A stretch of 54,707 nt of DNA from CAZERD01 sp964515405 (GCA_964515405.1 CAZERD010000004.1:1-54707); one strand, 5' to 3'; shown: positions 24,434-33,795, numbered from the stretch's first letter. Program-made: numbers and translations. The notes: generated by a model not told the origin, from the letters alone.

Positions 24434-25577
24434 TTCTTATCCTATCGGCAGCCTCTTCTATGCGCGGATTTGTTATGCTTATTCTGAAATATCCCTCACC
24501 ATGTTCACCAAACCCATTCCCCGGAGTAACAACCACACCTTGTCCCTCAAGGAGTTTCTTGGCAAACTCCGATGAGGAATATCCCCTCGGAACTTTCACC
24601 CAAAAATAAAATGTTGAATCCGGCTTTCTGAATTCAAAACCAGCCTCTCTTAGGGCGTCCGACATCTTATCCCTTCTCTGCTCGAAGATACTCCTTATAC
24701 CAGCATTGAGTCTCTCTGAGTTTTCAAGGGCATATATGCCAGCGCACTGCACCGCTTGAAATACACCGGAATCTACATTAGTCTTCACCTTACCCAATCC
24801 ACCTACAACCTCCCTATTACCAACCACAAAACCTATCCTCCACCCAGTCATGTTGAACGTCTTTGAAAGAGAATGAAACTCCACTCCTACATCCTTTGCA
24901 CCACCCACTTCAAGAAAACTAATGGGCTTATGGTCTCCGTAGTATATCTCGGAGTAGGCATTGTCACTGGCAACAATAAACCCGAACTTCCCTGCAAGCT
25001 CCACCACCCTTCCATAGAATTCTTCGTCAGCTTCAGCAGATGTGGGGTTATTTGGATAGTTAACAAACATTATCTTGGCCCTATTTAGAATTTCCAAAGG
25101 AATAGAGTCAATATCTGGAAGAAACCCAATATCCTCCCTCAAAGGTACAAAAAACGGCTCCCCCTCAGCAAGTATTGTACCAGTGGCATATACAGGATAC
25201 CCTGGGTCAGGGATAAGAACAACATCACCTCTCTCAACAAATGCGAATGGAAGATGAGCTATCCCCTCCTTTGAGCCTATAAGACTCAAAACTTCACTAC
25301 ACGGATCCAGTTTCACGCCAAATCTCCTACTATACCAATCCGCCACCGCCGTTCGGAACTGCAACATTCCAGCATAACTCGGGTACTGATGATTAGACGC
25401 CTCCCCTAGAGCCTTTCTTGCCTCATTCACAATCTCACTGGGCGTTGGCATATCAGGATCACCCACACCCAGATCTATTATATCTATACCCTTAGCTGCC
25501 ACCTCTTCCTTTAACCTGTCTATCTCGGCGAACAAATAAGGCGGCAGCCTCCTAATCCGCTCAACATACTCAAACAT
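24423..25577 (-). CDS. dapL: Class I/II aminotransferase, probably LL-diaminopimelate (DapL)
   Basis: 384 residues, PLP-dependent. IDLGVGDPDMPTP at the N-terminus, YPSYAGMLQFRTAVADW, DPGYPVYATGT, FVNYPNNPTSAEA and the Schiff-base lysine in SLSKTFNMTGWRIGF are seen. The combination matches the DapL group that converts tetrahydrodipicolinate directly to LL-diaminopimelate for lysine and cell wall. Other aminotransferases in this subgroup act on aspartate or alanine, so the substrate is likely but not certain. Confidence 0.82.
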   Translation of the reverse strand: MFEYVERIRRLPPYLFAEIDRLKEEVAAKGIDIIDLGVGDPDMPTPSEIVNEARKALGEASNHQYPSYAGMLQFRTAVADWYSRRFGVKLDPCSEVLSLIGSKEGIAHLPFAFVERGDVVLIPDPGYPVYATGTILAEGEPFFVPLREDIGFLPDIDSIPLEILNRAKIMFVNYPNNPTSAEADEEFYGRVVELAGKFGFIVASDNAYSEIYYGDHKPISFLEVGGAKDVGVEFHSLSKTFNMTGWRIGFVVGNREVVGGLGKVKTNVDSGVFQAVQCAGIYALENSERLNAGIRSIFEQRRDKMSDALREAGFEFRKPDSTFYFWVKVPRGYSSSEFAKKLLEGQGVVVTPGNGFGEHGEGYFRISITNPRIEEAADRIRNAV

Positions 25578-25588
25578 AAATCTCCTCC

Positions 25589-26182
25589 CTAAGTGTTTTT
25601 CTCAATAACATCAACCAACCTATCAAACATAGCTCCTTTCCTCACAACTTTCACCCCATTGTTAACAACCTCAACCACCGTGGACGGAACGTTTAACACT
25701 TCCCCTCTAACAAAGGCATCTATGTGTTCTCCAAACCGTCTGATTATACTCTCCTCTTCCACCATATACTCATTACCCGTAACATTCACACTCGTAGAGG
25801 TTATAGGAAACTCCTTGCTCACAACCTCAAGAAACGGCGTATTCGCCAGTCTAAAAGCTGTCTTACCCTTACGTGACGCATACCACGGCATAGAAAACCT
25901 TGTTTCAACCACCACAGTCACACCAGCATTCAAAAGCAGCTCCACCAATTCTACATCCCGCCTAACCATGGAGAGGATAAACTCCCGAACAGCTATAACT
26001 ATAAACGGAGAATTAAATTCTCTCCCTTTTATCCTGTATATCCTCCTGTTAGCAGCTTCGCTCCACAGGGAGGCAGAAAAACCATACAGCGTATATGCAG
26101 GACACACAATAACCCCACCGTCCCTAAGGATATCAACTGCGCGTTCAGGTTCAACCTCGTTTATATATTCCATAGATTGCAT
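25589..26182 (-). CDS. YrdC/TsaC-like threonylcarbamoyl-AMP synthase
   Basis: 197 residues of the YrdC fold. The GGVIVCPAYTLYGF strand replaces the more usual P-T-D/E-T-x-Y-G-L, YRIKGRE supplies the K-x-R ATP site, and ITSTSVNVTG is the S-x-N-x-S/T-G motif near the end. TsaC activates threonine with bicarbonate and ATP for t6A37 on tRNAs that read ANN codons. The protein is divergent but keeps the main motifs. It follows tRNA-Lys and tRNA-His directly, with no promoter seen between, and no clear Shine-Dalgarno precedes the ATG. Confidence 0.75.
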   Translation of the reverse strand: MQSMEYINEVEPERAVDILRDGGVIVCPAYTLYGFSASLWSEAANRRIYRIKGREFNSPFIVIAVREFILSMVRRDVELVELLLNAGVTVVVETRFSMPWYASRKGKTAFRLANTPFLEVVSKEFPITSTSVNVTGNEYMVEEESIIRRFGEHIDAFVRGEVLNVPSTVVEVVNNGVKVVRKGAMFDRLVDVIEKNT

Positions 26183-26195
26183 CGTCTTAGAAAGG

Positions 26196-26269
26196 GGTGA
26201 GTAGTGGGACTTGAACCCACGGCCACCAGGGCCACAACCTGGTGCTCTACCAACTGAGCTATACCCACC
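26196..26269 (-). tRNA. tRNA-His (GTG)
   Basis: Complete cloverleaf on the minus strand. The acceptor GTGGGTA/TACTCAC has an encoded G-1 facing C73, the histidine identity pair. Anticodon GTG, T-arm TTCAAGT. The 3' CCA is not encoded; it must be added. Confidence 0.95.
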
Positions 26270-26282
26270 ACAACAAAAGGAA

Positions 26283-26355
26283 TGAGCCGCGTAGGGATCG
26301 AACCTACGACCGACGGATTAAGAGTCCGTTGCTCTACCAGCTGAGCTAGCGGCCC
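26283..26355 (-). tRNA. tRNA-Lys (CTT)
   Basis: Complete cloverleaf on the minus strand: acceptor GGGCCGC/GCGGCTC with one G-U pair, D-arm GCTCAGCTGGTAGAGC, anticodon loop CTCTTAA (anticodon CTT, A37), T-arm TTCGATC. No encoded CCA. U36 followed by A37 makes it a t6A substrate, notable beside a tsaC-like gene. Confidence 0.95.
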
Positions 26356-26367
26356 ATTCGTTGAAAA

Positions 26368-26395
26368 AATATATCTCCCGTTTAGAAAATGTCAA
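26368..26395 (-). promoter_or_regulatory. Promoter of the tRNA-Lys/tRNA-His/tsaC-like operon
   Basis: TTGACA (26395-26390), 16 bases, TATATT (26373-26368) on the minus strand, with the tRNA-Lys 5' end 13 bases beyond. Strong match and ideal placement. Confidence 0.7.
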
Positions 26396-26522
26396 GCACT
26401 TTAACAATCCTAACAAAACACGGAAAATAGAAGGCGCATCCTCACAAAAAACACCACATGGATACGACTCTAACTGAGCATTAACTAAAAAAACAAAATG
26501 CAAATTTTTACCTAACCATTGC

Positions 26523-26551
26523 TTGACATTTTAAAAATATTTTATTATTTT
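26523..26551 (+). promoter_or_regulatory. Promoter of the acyl-CoA carboxylase operon
   Basis: TTGACA at 26523-26528, 17 bases, TATTTT at 26546-26551, within an AT-rich stretch; the first gene starts at 26598 after AGGAGGAGG. Confidence 0.55.
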
Positions 26552-26597
26552 GTGTAAGAATAAACCCAATAATAAAAAACTTTCAGGAGGAGGTAAC

Positions 26598-28142
26598 ATG
26601 CGGGAGAAACTCAAGGAACTGAAAGAAATGGAGGCCCAGGCAGAACTCGGAGGCGGCGTAGCAAGAATCGAAAAACAACATGCCATGGGCAAGCTCACAG
26701 CAAGAGAAAGGCTAAACATTCTCTTGGACGAAGGAAGCTTCGTCGAAATTGACAAATTTGTGGTTCACCAATGTCACGACTTTGGCATGGAAAAAAAGCA
26801 AATACTGGGTGACGGAGTGGTCACAGGATACGGTACAATAAGCGGAAGACTTGTATTTGTGTTCAGCCAAGATTTTACAGTGTTCGGAGGCTCGCTCTCC
26901 GGAGCCTTTGCAAGAAAAATATGCAAAATAATGGATATGGCCATGAAGGTTGGGGCCCCCGTTATTGGATTGAACGACTCCGGTGGCGCAAGGATCCAAG
27001 AGGGCGTCGTCTCTCTAGCAGGATACGCAGATATATTCCTAAGAAACGTTATGGCCTCCGGTGTAGTGCCACAAATCTCCGTCATTATGGGACCATGCGC
27101 TGGGGGAGCTGTGTACTCACCAGCTATTACAGCCTTCACAATAATGACAAAGGGAACCAGTTATATGTTCATAACAGGCCCAGATGTTATAGAGGCTGTC
27201 ACCGGTGAAAAGATAACCAAGGAAGACCTGGGTGGTGCTGAGGTGCACTCCATCAAAACAAGAGTGGCAGACTACGCTGCAGAGAACGACGAAGATGCTC
27301 TACTGACAGTCAGGGAAATACTGCAATTCATACCTCAAAATAATATGGAGGATCCGCCGTTCCAGCCTACAAATGATCCACCAAACAGAAGAGAAGAGTC
27401 TATATACGATCTGATACCCACAGATCCCAACAAACCGTATAACATGAAGGAGTTAATCAAGAGGGTGGTAGACGACGGGTATTTCTTCGAAATAAAGGAA
27501 AACTACGCCAAAAACATGATAGTGGGATTCGCCAGACTGGGGGGTAGAAGCGTAGGCATAATAGCGAACCAGCCCCAGTTCTTCGCCGGCGCACTGGACT
27601 ACAAGGCGGCAGCGAAAGCTGCAAGATTCATAAGATTCTGTGATGCATTCAACATACCTATCATAACTCTGGAGGACCAGCCCGGGTATATGCCCGGCAT
27701 AGCTCAAGAACACAGCGGCGTTATTCTGCACGGAGCCCAACTCCTATACGCCTATGCAGAAGCAACCGTTCCAAAGATCACCATAATTGTAAGGAAAGCC
27801 TACGGTGGAGCCTATGACGTCATGGCATCCAAACACTTTAGGGCTGATATAAATTATGCTTACCCTACTGCCGAAGTAGCCGTTATGGGACCAGACGGAG
27901 CGGTAAACATATTGTTTAGGAAAGAACTAGCAGAGTCAAAGAATCCTGTTCAAAGGAAAGCAGAATTAGTCAAGGAATATAGGGATAAATTCGCCAATCC
28001 ATACGTAGTGGCAAAGCTGGGATACGTGGATGAAATCATAGATCCGGCTGACACAAGACTAAAACTCATAGAGGCACTGGAAGTTACCAAAAACAAGAGG
28101 GAATCCAACCCCCCCAAGAAACATGGCAACATCCCCTTGTAA
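26598..28142 (+). CDS. pccB: Acyl-CoA carboxylase carboxyltransferase subunit (PccB-like)
   Basis: 514 residues from the ATG at 26598 (AGGAGGAGGT upstream). Crotonase-fold carboxyltransferase: GKLTARERLNILLDEGSF, FSQDFTVFGGSLSG, LNDSGGARIQEGV, GPCAGGAVYSPA in the N half; EDQPGYMPGIAQE and RKAYGGAYDVM in the C half. With the next two genes it forms a three-subunit biotin enzyme, most likely propionyl-CoA carboxylase given the mutase and epimerase opposite. A sodium-pumping methylmalonyl-CoA decarboxylase is an alternative, but no beta membrane subunit is encoded here and a biotin carboxylase is, which favours the ATP-dependent carboxylase. Confidence 0.88.
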   Translation: MREKLKELKEMEAQAELGGGVARIEKQHAMGKLTARERLNILLDEGSFVEIDKFVVHQCHDFGMEKKQILGDGVVTGYGTISGRLVFVFSQDFTVFGGSLSGAFARKICKIMDMAMKVGAPVIGLNDSGGARIQEGVVSLAGYADIFLRNVMASGVVPQISVIMGPCAGGAVYSPAITAFTIMTKGTSYMFITGPDVIEAVTGEKITKEDLGGAEVHSIKTRVADYAAENDEDALLTVREILQFIPQNNMEDPPFQPTNDPPNRREESIYDLIPTDPNKPYNMKELIKRVVDDGYFFEIKENYAKNMIVGFARLGGRSVGIIANQPQFFAGALDYKAAAKAARFIRFCDAFNIPIITLEDQPGYMPGIAQEHSGVILHGAQLLYAYAEATVPKITIIVRKAYGGAYDVMASKHFRADINYAYPTAEVAVMGPDGAVNILFRKELAESKNPVQRKAELVKEYRDKFANPYVVAKLGYVDEIIDPADTRLKLIEALEVTKNKRESNPPKKHGNIPL

Positions 28143-28154
28143 TTGGAGGTAGAG

Positions 28155-29711
28155 ATGGGTGAGTACAGAAAGTTCAAAAAGGTTTTAATAGCCAACAGGA
28201 GCGAAATAGCTGTAAGAATAATAAGGGCATGCAGGGAGATGGGGATAGAAACGGTGGCTGTCTATTCAGATATAGACAGAAATGCCCTGCATGTGTTATT
28301 TGCAGATGAAGCCTATCATATAGGTCCATCCCCAGCAAACGAATCCTATCTGAAAATAGACAAAATAGTAGAGGTAGCTAAAAAATCCGGATGCGATGCC
28401 ATACATCCTGGATACGGTTTTCTGGCTGAAAATTCAGACTTCGTAAAAGCATGTGAAGAAAACGGAATAACATTTATAGGCCCAAACGTAGAATCCATGT
28501 ACATATTAGGAGACAAAACAAGAGCCAGAGCGAGAATGATAGAGGCGGGAGTGCCTGTGGTACCAGGAATGAAGGAACCGCTCAAGTCGGCTGAGGAAGG
28601 AGTCGAGATAGCAAAACAGATAGGTTTCCCTGTTATGCTCAAAGCCTCTGGTGGAGGTGGTGGAAAAGGAATGAGAATAATCAACAACGAAGACGAATTC
28701 ATATCCAGCTACAACCTTGCAAAGGGAGAGGCGCTGAGCGCTTTTGGGGATGATAGACTCTATCTTGAAAAAGCTATAATAAATCCAAGGCACGTTGAGG
28801 TGCAAATAGCCAGGGATAAACACGGAAACGCAATACATCTGTTTGAAAGAGAATGCTCCATCCAGAGAAGACACCAGAAGGTCATAGAGGAATCGCCGTG
28901 CGTCGTACTAACGGGCAAGGTAAGACACGCAATGTGCGAGGCTGCAGTTAAGGCAGTCTCAGCAGCCAACTACGACAGTGTTGGAACTGTAGAATTCCTG
29001 GTGGATCAGGATCTAAACTTTTACTTCCTTGAAGTAAACACAAGGATCCAGGTGGAACACCCCGTAACGGAACTCGTGACTGGTATAGACATAGCAAAGC
29101 TTCAGATAGAGATAGCAGAAGGCAAACCCATACCCTACAAACAGGAGGAAATAAAACAAAACGGACATGCCATAGAATGCAGAATATACGCAGAAGATCC
29201 AGACAAAAACTTTATGCCCTCGCCAGGCAAGATCACCTTCCTGAGATTACCTTCCGGACCCGGTATTAGGAATGACATTGGAGTTTATCTCGGTGCTGAA
29301 GTCCCGATATTCTACGACCCAATAGTAAGCAAGTTACTCACGTGGGGAAGAAACAGAGATGAGGCTATAGCCAGAATGAAGAGAGCTCTCGGAGAGTACA
29401 TAATAAGAGGCATAAAAACCACTATCTCCTTCCACCAAAAGGTTTTCAGAAACAAGGACTTTCTTAAGGGCAACACTCATACCAACTTCATTGACCAAGA
29501 AGTACTTGCAAAACCGCAACCAAGAGAGGGCTCAAGTGAGGTTGCCATAGCTGTTGCTGCCATAGCAGAGTATCTCAGAGAAAAGGAATTAAAGCGCAAA
29601 CTTGTACAATTCAAGGAATCTCAGGGAATGGGTAGTCCATGGAAAATGCTCGGCAGAAAATCAGCCATAGAGGGAAGGGGATTTGGAGACATATACAAAT
29701 ACTCTAACTGA
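28155..29711 (+). CDS. pccA: Biotin carboxylase subunit of acyl-CoA carboxylase
   Basis: 518 residues from the ATG at 28155 (GGAGG upstream). ATP-grasp biotin carboxylase: VLIANRSEIAVRIIRACREM, GYGFLAENSDF, the ATP lid KASGGGGGKGMRI, HVEVQIARD, and VNTRIQVEHPVTE with the catalytic Arg. The C-terminal about 60 residues go beyond E. coli AccC and contain REKELKRK, as in free-standing carboxylases of pyruvate or propionyl-CoA. It lacks its own biotinyl domain, which is supplied by the next gene. Confidence 0.92.
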   Translation: MGEYRKFKKVLIANRSEIAVRIIRACREMGIETVAVYSDIDRNALHVLFADEAYHIGPSPANESYLKIDKIVEVAKKSGCDAIHPGYGFLAENSDFVKACEENGITFIGPNVESMYILGDKTRARARMIEAGVPVVPGMKEPLKSAEEGVEIAKQIGFPVMLKASGGGGGKGMRIINNEDEFISSYNLAKGEALSAFGDDRLYLEKAIINPRHVEVQIARDKHGNAIHLFERECSIQRRHQKVIEESPCVVLTGKVRHAMCEAAVKAVSAANYDSVGTVEFLVDQDLNFYFLEVNTRIQVEHPVTELVTGIDIAKLQIEIAEGKPIPYKQEEIKQNGHAIECRIYAEDPDKNFMPSPGKITFLRLPSGPGIRNDIGVYLGAEVPIFYDPIVSKLLTWGRNRDEAIARMKRALGEYIIRGIKTTISFHQKVFRNKDFLKGNTHTNFIDQEVLAKPQPREGSSEVAIAVAAIAEYLREKELKRKLVQFKESQGMGSPWKMLGRKSAIEGRGFGDIYKYSN

Positions 29712-29725
29712 CAAAGAGGTGAAAC

Positions 29726-30229
29726 ATGGCTTACATAGCAGAACTTGACAATGTAAAATACAGGGTTTCTGTTCTTGAAATAGAACCTAACAAATATCAA
29801 GTAACCATAGATAACAAATCTTATATAGTTGACGCTCAGCCGTCCGAATACAGCAGTTACTCCGTAATAGTCAATGGCAAATCTTTCGAGGCAAACATTG
29901 AAAGAACAGAAGACGGCTACAACCTGATAACCGAGGGAGACCTGTTCCGTGTGAAGATAATGGACGAACTCAAATTAAAAATGCTCGAAAAGAGGGGCGG
30001 TGGGGCAGCAGAAGGCAAACAAGTAATAAAATCCGAGATGCCCGGAAAGATAGTTGAGGTTAAAGTGAAACCAGGAGACAAGGTAAAAGAAGGAGACCTA
30101 CTGCTAATACTTGAAGCCATGAAAATGCAAAACGAGATAAAAGCACCCAAGGAAGGCGAAGTAAAAGAAGTATTTGTCAAAAACGGAGATACAGTAGAGG
30201 CTGAGGCAAAGCTTGTGGTCGTGGAGTAG
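29726..30229 (+). CDS. Biotin carboxyl carrier protein of acyl-CoA carboxylase
   Basis: 167 residues. N-terminal about 90 residues have beta strands like the BT domain of PccA (YRVSVLEIEPNKYQV); the C-terminal 75 are a biotinyl domain with EAMKMQNEI, so Lys133 is biotinylated. It begins 14 bases after the biotin carboxylase gene and has GAGGTG upstream. Splitting the alpha chain of propionyl-CoA carboxylase into two genes is common in bacteria. Its stop abuts the convergent epimerase gene. Confidence 0.92.
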   Translation: MAYIAELDNVKYRVSVLEIEPNKYQVTIDNKSYIVDAQPSEYSSYSVIVNGKSFEANIERTEDGYNLITEGDLFRVKIMDELKLKMLEKRGGGAAEGKQVIKSEMPGKIVEVKVKPGDKVKEGDLLLILEAMKMQNEIKAPKEGEVKEVFVKNGDTVEAEAKLVVVE

Positions 30230-30625
30230 TTATTCCTCCACAAGCTCTGTGAGCACCACACTTGATTTGGGGTGAACAAAGGCAATGAGCATACCCGATG
30301 AACCCTTGACGGGCCGCTCATTGATGAGCTTCACCCCCCTTCCTTTAAGCGCTTCAAGCGTATTTTCCAAGCTATCTGTGTTGTATGCGATGTGATGTAT
30401 CCCTTCCCCCTTTTTCTCTATAAACTTATATATAGGGCTCTCCTCCGATGTGGCTTCCAGAAACTCCACGTGTACTCCACCTACATCAAACTTGGCAACC
30501 CTTACTCTCTGGGACGGAACTTCCTCAACACCCAAAAACTCAAACCCCATAGTATCCCTATAAAAAGACACAACCCTATCAAGATTCCTCACGGCTACGC
30601 CTATGTGATTTATACCTATAATCAT
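30230..30625 (-). CDS. mce: Methylmalonyl-CoA epimerase
   Basis: 131 residues from the ATG at 30625, behind AAGGGGGG; this start overlaps the meaB 3' end by 47 bases. Glyoxalase-fold enzyme interconverting R and S methylmalonyl-CoA. INHIGVAVRNLDRVVSFYRD, FLEATSEESP and the metal-binding GIHHIAYNTDS plus LIAFVHPKSS.VLTELVE are characteristic. It links the carboxylase on the opposite strand to the mutase in its own operon. Confidence 0.95.
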   Translation of the reverse strand: MIIGINHIGVAVRNLDRVVSFYRDTMGFEFLGVEEVPSQRVRVAKFDVGGVHVEFLEATSEESPIYKFIEKKGEGIHHIAYNTDSLENTLEALKGRGVKLINERPVKGSSGMLIAFVHPKSSVVLTELVEE

Positions 30626-31604
30626 TTTTAACCCCCCTTCCAAAAAATACATTCAGCAGATGCTCAGCCGCATAGAATGGCGTAGTTAGGTTGTCGTCAA
30701 GAGCCTTCTCCATGGATACCACCTCATCCCTAATGCTCTCATCCTCAAAGAATCTCTTCTTCAAACTATCCATTACTATATCCCACATCCATTGCCTGTT
30801 CTGCTTCCTTCTCCTCTCTCCAAAAAAGCCTTTCAACTCCATCCTATGCTTATACTCAAGTATTGTAAACCACACCTTATCTATACCCCTTTTCTCCTTA
30901 GCACTAACAAGTAAAACCGGGGGTTTCCATCCATAGTCTGTTCTCAATATACTTAGAGCATTCTCAAGCTGAACCCTTGCCAGTCGAGCCTTGGGGAGGT
31001 TATCTCCATCAGCTTTATTAACAACTATGGCATCACAAACCTCCATCACACCCCTCTTAATACCCTGTATTTCATCACCAGCATTGGGAAGTTGCATCAA
31101 AAGGAAGAAATCAACCATTGAAGAAACAGAAATATCGGATTGACCTACACCTACAGTTTCAACCACCACAACATCATAACCAGCCGCTTCACAGAGAAAC
31201 ATGGACTCACGGGTTCTACGTGCCACACCACCAAGTGAATCACCAGAAGGAGACGGCCTTATAAACGCATTCTGGTCGGCTGAAAGATTTTGCATCCTCA
31301 CCTTGTCACCAAGGAGACTCCCTCCCGTTAAGGCAGATGTCGGATCAACAGCAAGCACAGCCACCCTGTGACCATTCTTTATCAAATACAGCCCAAACAC
31401 CTCTATAAACGTACTCTTGCCTACCCCAGGAACTCCACTTATTCCTATTCTCACGGAGTTTCCACTCTTAGGCAGTATAGACTCAAGGAGCACTTTTGCC
31501 TGTTTCATGTGCTCTGGATTTCTGCTCTCAACAAGCGTTATAGCCTTCGCCAAGGAACGCCTATCCCCCCTGAGGACACCCTCCACAAGTTCATTTACCT
31601 GCAT
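30579..31604 (-). CDS. meaB: MeaB-type GTPase, chaperone of methylmalonyl-CoA mutase
   Basis: 341 residues of the G3E/ArgK GTPase family. P-loop GVPGVGKST (57-65), then AVDPTSALTGGSLLGDKVRM, ETVGVGQSD and VVNKADGD. MeaB loads and protects adenosylcobalamin on the mutase. It overlaps the mutase gene by 14 bases. The C-terminus after about 320 is short and basic. Confidence 0.95.
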   Translation of the reverse strand: MQVNELVEGVLRGDRRSLAKAITLVESRNPEHMKQAKVLLESILPKSGNSVRIGISGVPGVGKSTFIEVFGLYLIKNGHRVAVLAVDPTSALTGGSLLGDKVRMQNLSADQNAFIRPSPSGDSLGGVARRTRESMFLCEAAGYDVVVVETVGVGQSDISVSSMVDFFLLMQLPNAGDEIQGIKRGVMEVCDAIVVNKADGDNLPKARLARVQLENALSILRTDYGWKPPVLLVSAKEKRGIDKVWFTILEYKHRMELKGFFGERRRKQNRQWMWDIVMDSLKKRFFEDESIRDEVVSMEKALDDNLTTPFYAAEHLLNVFFGRGVKNDYRYKSHRRSREES

Positions 31605-33795
31605 TGCGTCTTCCCTGTTTAATTCCCCTCGGTGTCATTTTATCCCTTATAGCTTTAAGGGTTTTCTCAGCAGATTCTATCAAAGAAGTACCGGGGCCAA
31701 ACACATAAGCTACTCCTGCATCAAACAGGAAGTCATAGTCCTTAGGAGGGATAACACCACCAGCCACAACCACTATGTCATCATCTGCACCAAGTTTTTC
31801 AAGCTCCGCTATCAGCTGAGGTATCAGGGTTTTATGCCCTGCAGCAAGACTGGACGCTCCGATAACATGCACATCATTTTCAACGGCCATCTTGGCAGCC
31901 TCATCTGGCGTCTGAAACAAGGGACCAACATCCACATCAAAACCTATATCGGCGTATCCAGAGGCTACAACCTTAGCACCTCTGTCATGTCCATCCTGTC
32001 CCATCTTGGCTATCAGTATCCTAGGTCTTCTCCCTTCCTCCTTCTCAAACTCCTCTATCCTTTTCTTCAATCCCCTAAATTCCTTCGAATCTTCCAATAC
32101 ACTACCATATATCCCTGTAGCAAGCCTTATCTCCGGCTGATATCTCCCCCAAACCTTTTCCAGCGCATAACTTATCTCCCCCACTGTAGCCCTAAGCCTC
32201 GCCGCTTCTATGGAAAGCGCCAGGAGATTACCCTCACCCGTATCTGCTGCCTTGGTAAGAGCATCAAGGGTTCGCTTTACCTTCTCATTATCTCTCTTTG
32301 CTTTTATCTCCTTGAGCCTCTGAATCTGCTTATTCCTAACCACCGTATTGTCAATATCAAGTATTTCCAGCTGCTCTTCCTCAGACTCCTCTACCACATA
32401 CTTATTCACACCAACTATCACATACTCTCCCTTGTCTATCTGTGCCTGCCTCCTGGCAGCGGACTGTTCTATCATCATCTTTGGAGTACCAGATTCTATA
32501 GCCTTCGTCATCCCACCCATTTTTTCTATATCATCAATAATCTTTGAAGCCTCCTCAACAAGAGAATGCGTAAGAGACTCTATGAAGTAAGATCCACCAA
32601 GGGGGTCAACCGTCCTACATATATTCGATTCCTCCTGTATGATTATCTGCGTATTTCTGGCTATCCTTGCCGAAAACTCCGACGGTAGAGCTATAGCTTC
32701 ATCCAGAGCATTTGTGTGCAGAGATTGGGTACCCCCTAGAACAGCAGCCATGGCCTCTATAGTGGTTCTTATTATATTATTATACGGATCCTGAGCAGCC
32801 AAACTCCACCCAGATGTCTGACAGTGTGTTCTCAAAGCCATAGAGCGCGGATTCTTCGGATCAAATCTCTTGATCAGTTTTGCCCATAAGAATCGTGCAG
32901 CTCTAAGCTTAGCTATCTCAGTGAAAAAATTCATCCCTATACCAAAAAAGAATGAAAGTCTTGGAGCAAAATCATCTATATGAAGTCCCTTGGAAAGAGC
33001 TGTTTTAACATACTCCAAACCATCGGCTAGAGTAAAAGCAAGCTCCAGCACAGCATTCGCACCAGCCTCCTGTATATGATACCCGCTTATACTTATGGGA
33101 TTAAATCTAGGCATATGTTTGCTTGTATATTCAATGATATCCGCAACTATCCTCATGGAGGGTGTAGGCGGATATATAAACGTATTCCTCACCATAAATT
33201 CCTTCAAAATATCATTCTGAATCGTCCCTGAAAGCTGCTCTTGCCTGACTCCCTGCTCTTCAGCTGCAACAATATATCCAGCCATAATTGGTAACACAGC
33301 ACCATTCATCGTCATGGACACAGAAACCTTGTCAAGAGGTATCCCATCAAACAATATCTTCATATCTTCAACCGAGTCCACGGCTACTCCCGCTTTTCCA
33401 ACATCTCCCACTACACGGGGATGATCCGAATCATAACCCCTGTGGGTTGCCAAGTCAAAAGCGACCGAAAGACCCTGCTGACCCGCAGCAAGTGCCTTCC
33501 TATAGAATTCATTTGACTCCTCAGCAGTGGAGAAACCAGCATACTGCCTTATGGTCCAGGGTTTCACCGTGTACATGCTCGCCCTTGGTCCTCTGATATA
33601 CGGAGGAAAACCCGGCAAAGTGTCAAGATACTCAAGATGTTCTATGTCTTCATGAGTGTATAAAGGTTTTATCTTTATATGCTCAGGCGAATCCCATATC
33701 AGAGGAGATATATCTGAAGCCTCAGGATATTTTCTCTTTAGTTCCTTCAAAACTACGCCTTCCCATTCCTTTAGACTCCTCTTCTCAAACTCCAT
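31591..33795 (-). CDS. mutA: Methylmalonyl-CoA mutase, fused catalytic and B12 domains
   Basis: 734 residues. The N-terminal TIM barrel binds the CoA ester (PGFPPYIRGPRASMY, with the substrate-gating Tyr; SGYHIQEAGAN; RTHCQTSGWSL). The C-terminal cobalamin domain has the base-off motif D601-x-H603-x-x-G606 and VIGASSLAAGH. This single-chain form works as a homodimer. It interconverts succinyl-CoA and methylmalonyl-CoA, for propionate oxidation, or the reverse for propionate formation or carbon fixation. First gene of the mutA-meaB-mce operon. Confidence 0.96.
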   Translation of the reverse strand: MEFEKRSLKEWEGVVLKELKRKYPEASDISPLIWDSPEHIKIKPLYTHEDIEHLEYLDTLPGFPPYIRGPRASMYTVKPWTIRQYAGFSTAEESNEFYRKALAAGQQGLSVAFDLATHRGYDSDHPRVVGDVGKAGVAVDSVEDMKILFDGIPLDKVSVSMTMNGAVLPIMAGYIVAAEEQGVRQEQLSGTIQNDILKEFMVRNTFIYPPTPSMRIVADIIEYTSKHMPRFNPISISGYHIQEAGANAVLELAFTLADGLEYVKTALSKGLHIDDFAPRLSFFFGIGMNFFTEIAKLRAARFLWAKLIKRFDPKNPRSMALRTHCQTSGWSLAAQDPYNNIIRTTIEAMAAVLGGTQSLHTNALDEAIALPSEFSARIARNTQIIIQEESNICRTVDPLGGSYFIESLTHSLVEEASKIIDDIEKMGGMTKAIESGTPKMMIEQSAARRQAQIDKGEYVIVGVNKYVVEESEEEQLEILDIDNTVVRNKQIQRLKEIKAKRDNEKVKRTLDALTKAADTGEGNLLALSIEAARLRATVGEISYALEKVWGRYQPEIRLATGIYGSVLEDSKEFRGLKKRIEEFEKEEGRRPRILIAKMGQDGHDRGAKVVASGYADIGFDVDVGPLFQTPDEAAKMAVENDVHVIGASSLAAGHKTLIPQLIAELEKLGADDDIVVVAGGVIPPKDYDFLFDAGVAYVFGPGTSLIESAEKTLKAIRDKMTPRGIKQGRRNAGK

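Noticed and set aside
30216..30242. GTGGAG/CTCCAC hairpin between the carrier and epimerase genes
   Set aside because: Six base pairs, no T run on either side, and made of coding sequence of both genes; too weak to call a terminator.
31417..32547. 376-codon open frame on the plus strand
   Set aside because: It is antisense to the methylmalonyl-CoA mutase and MeaB genes, has no recognisable domain and no ribosome binding site; the opposite strand carries clear conserved proteins.
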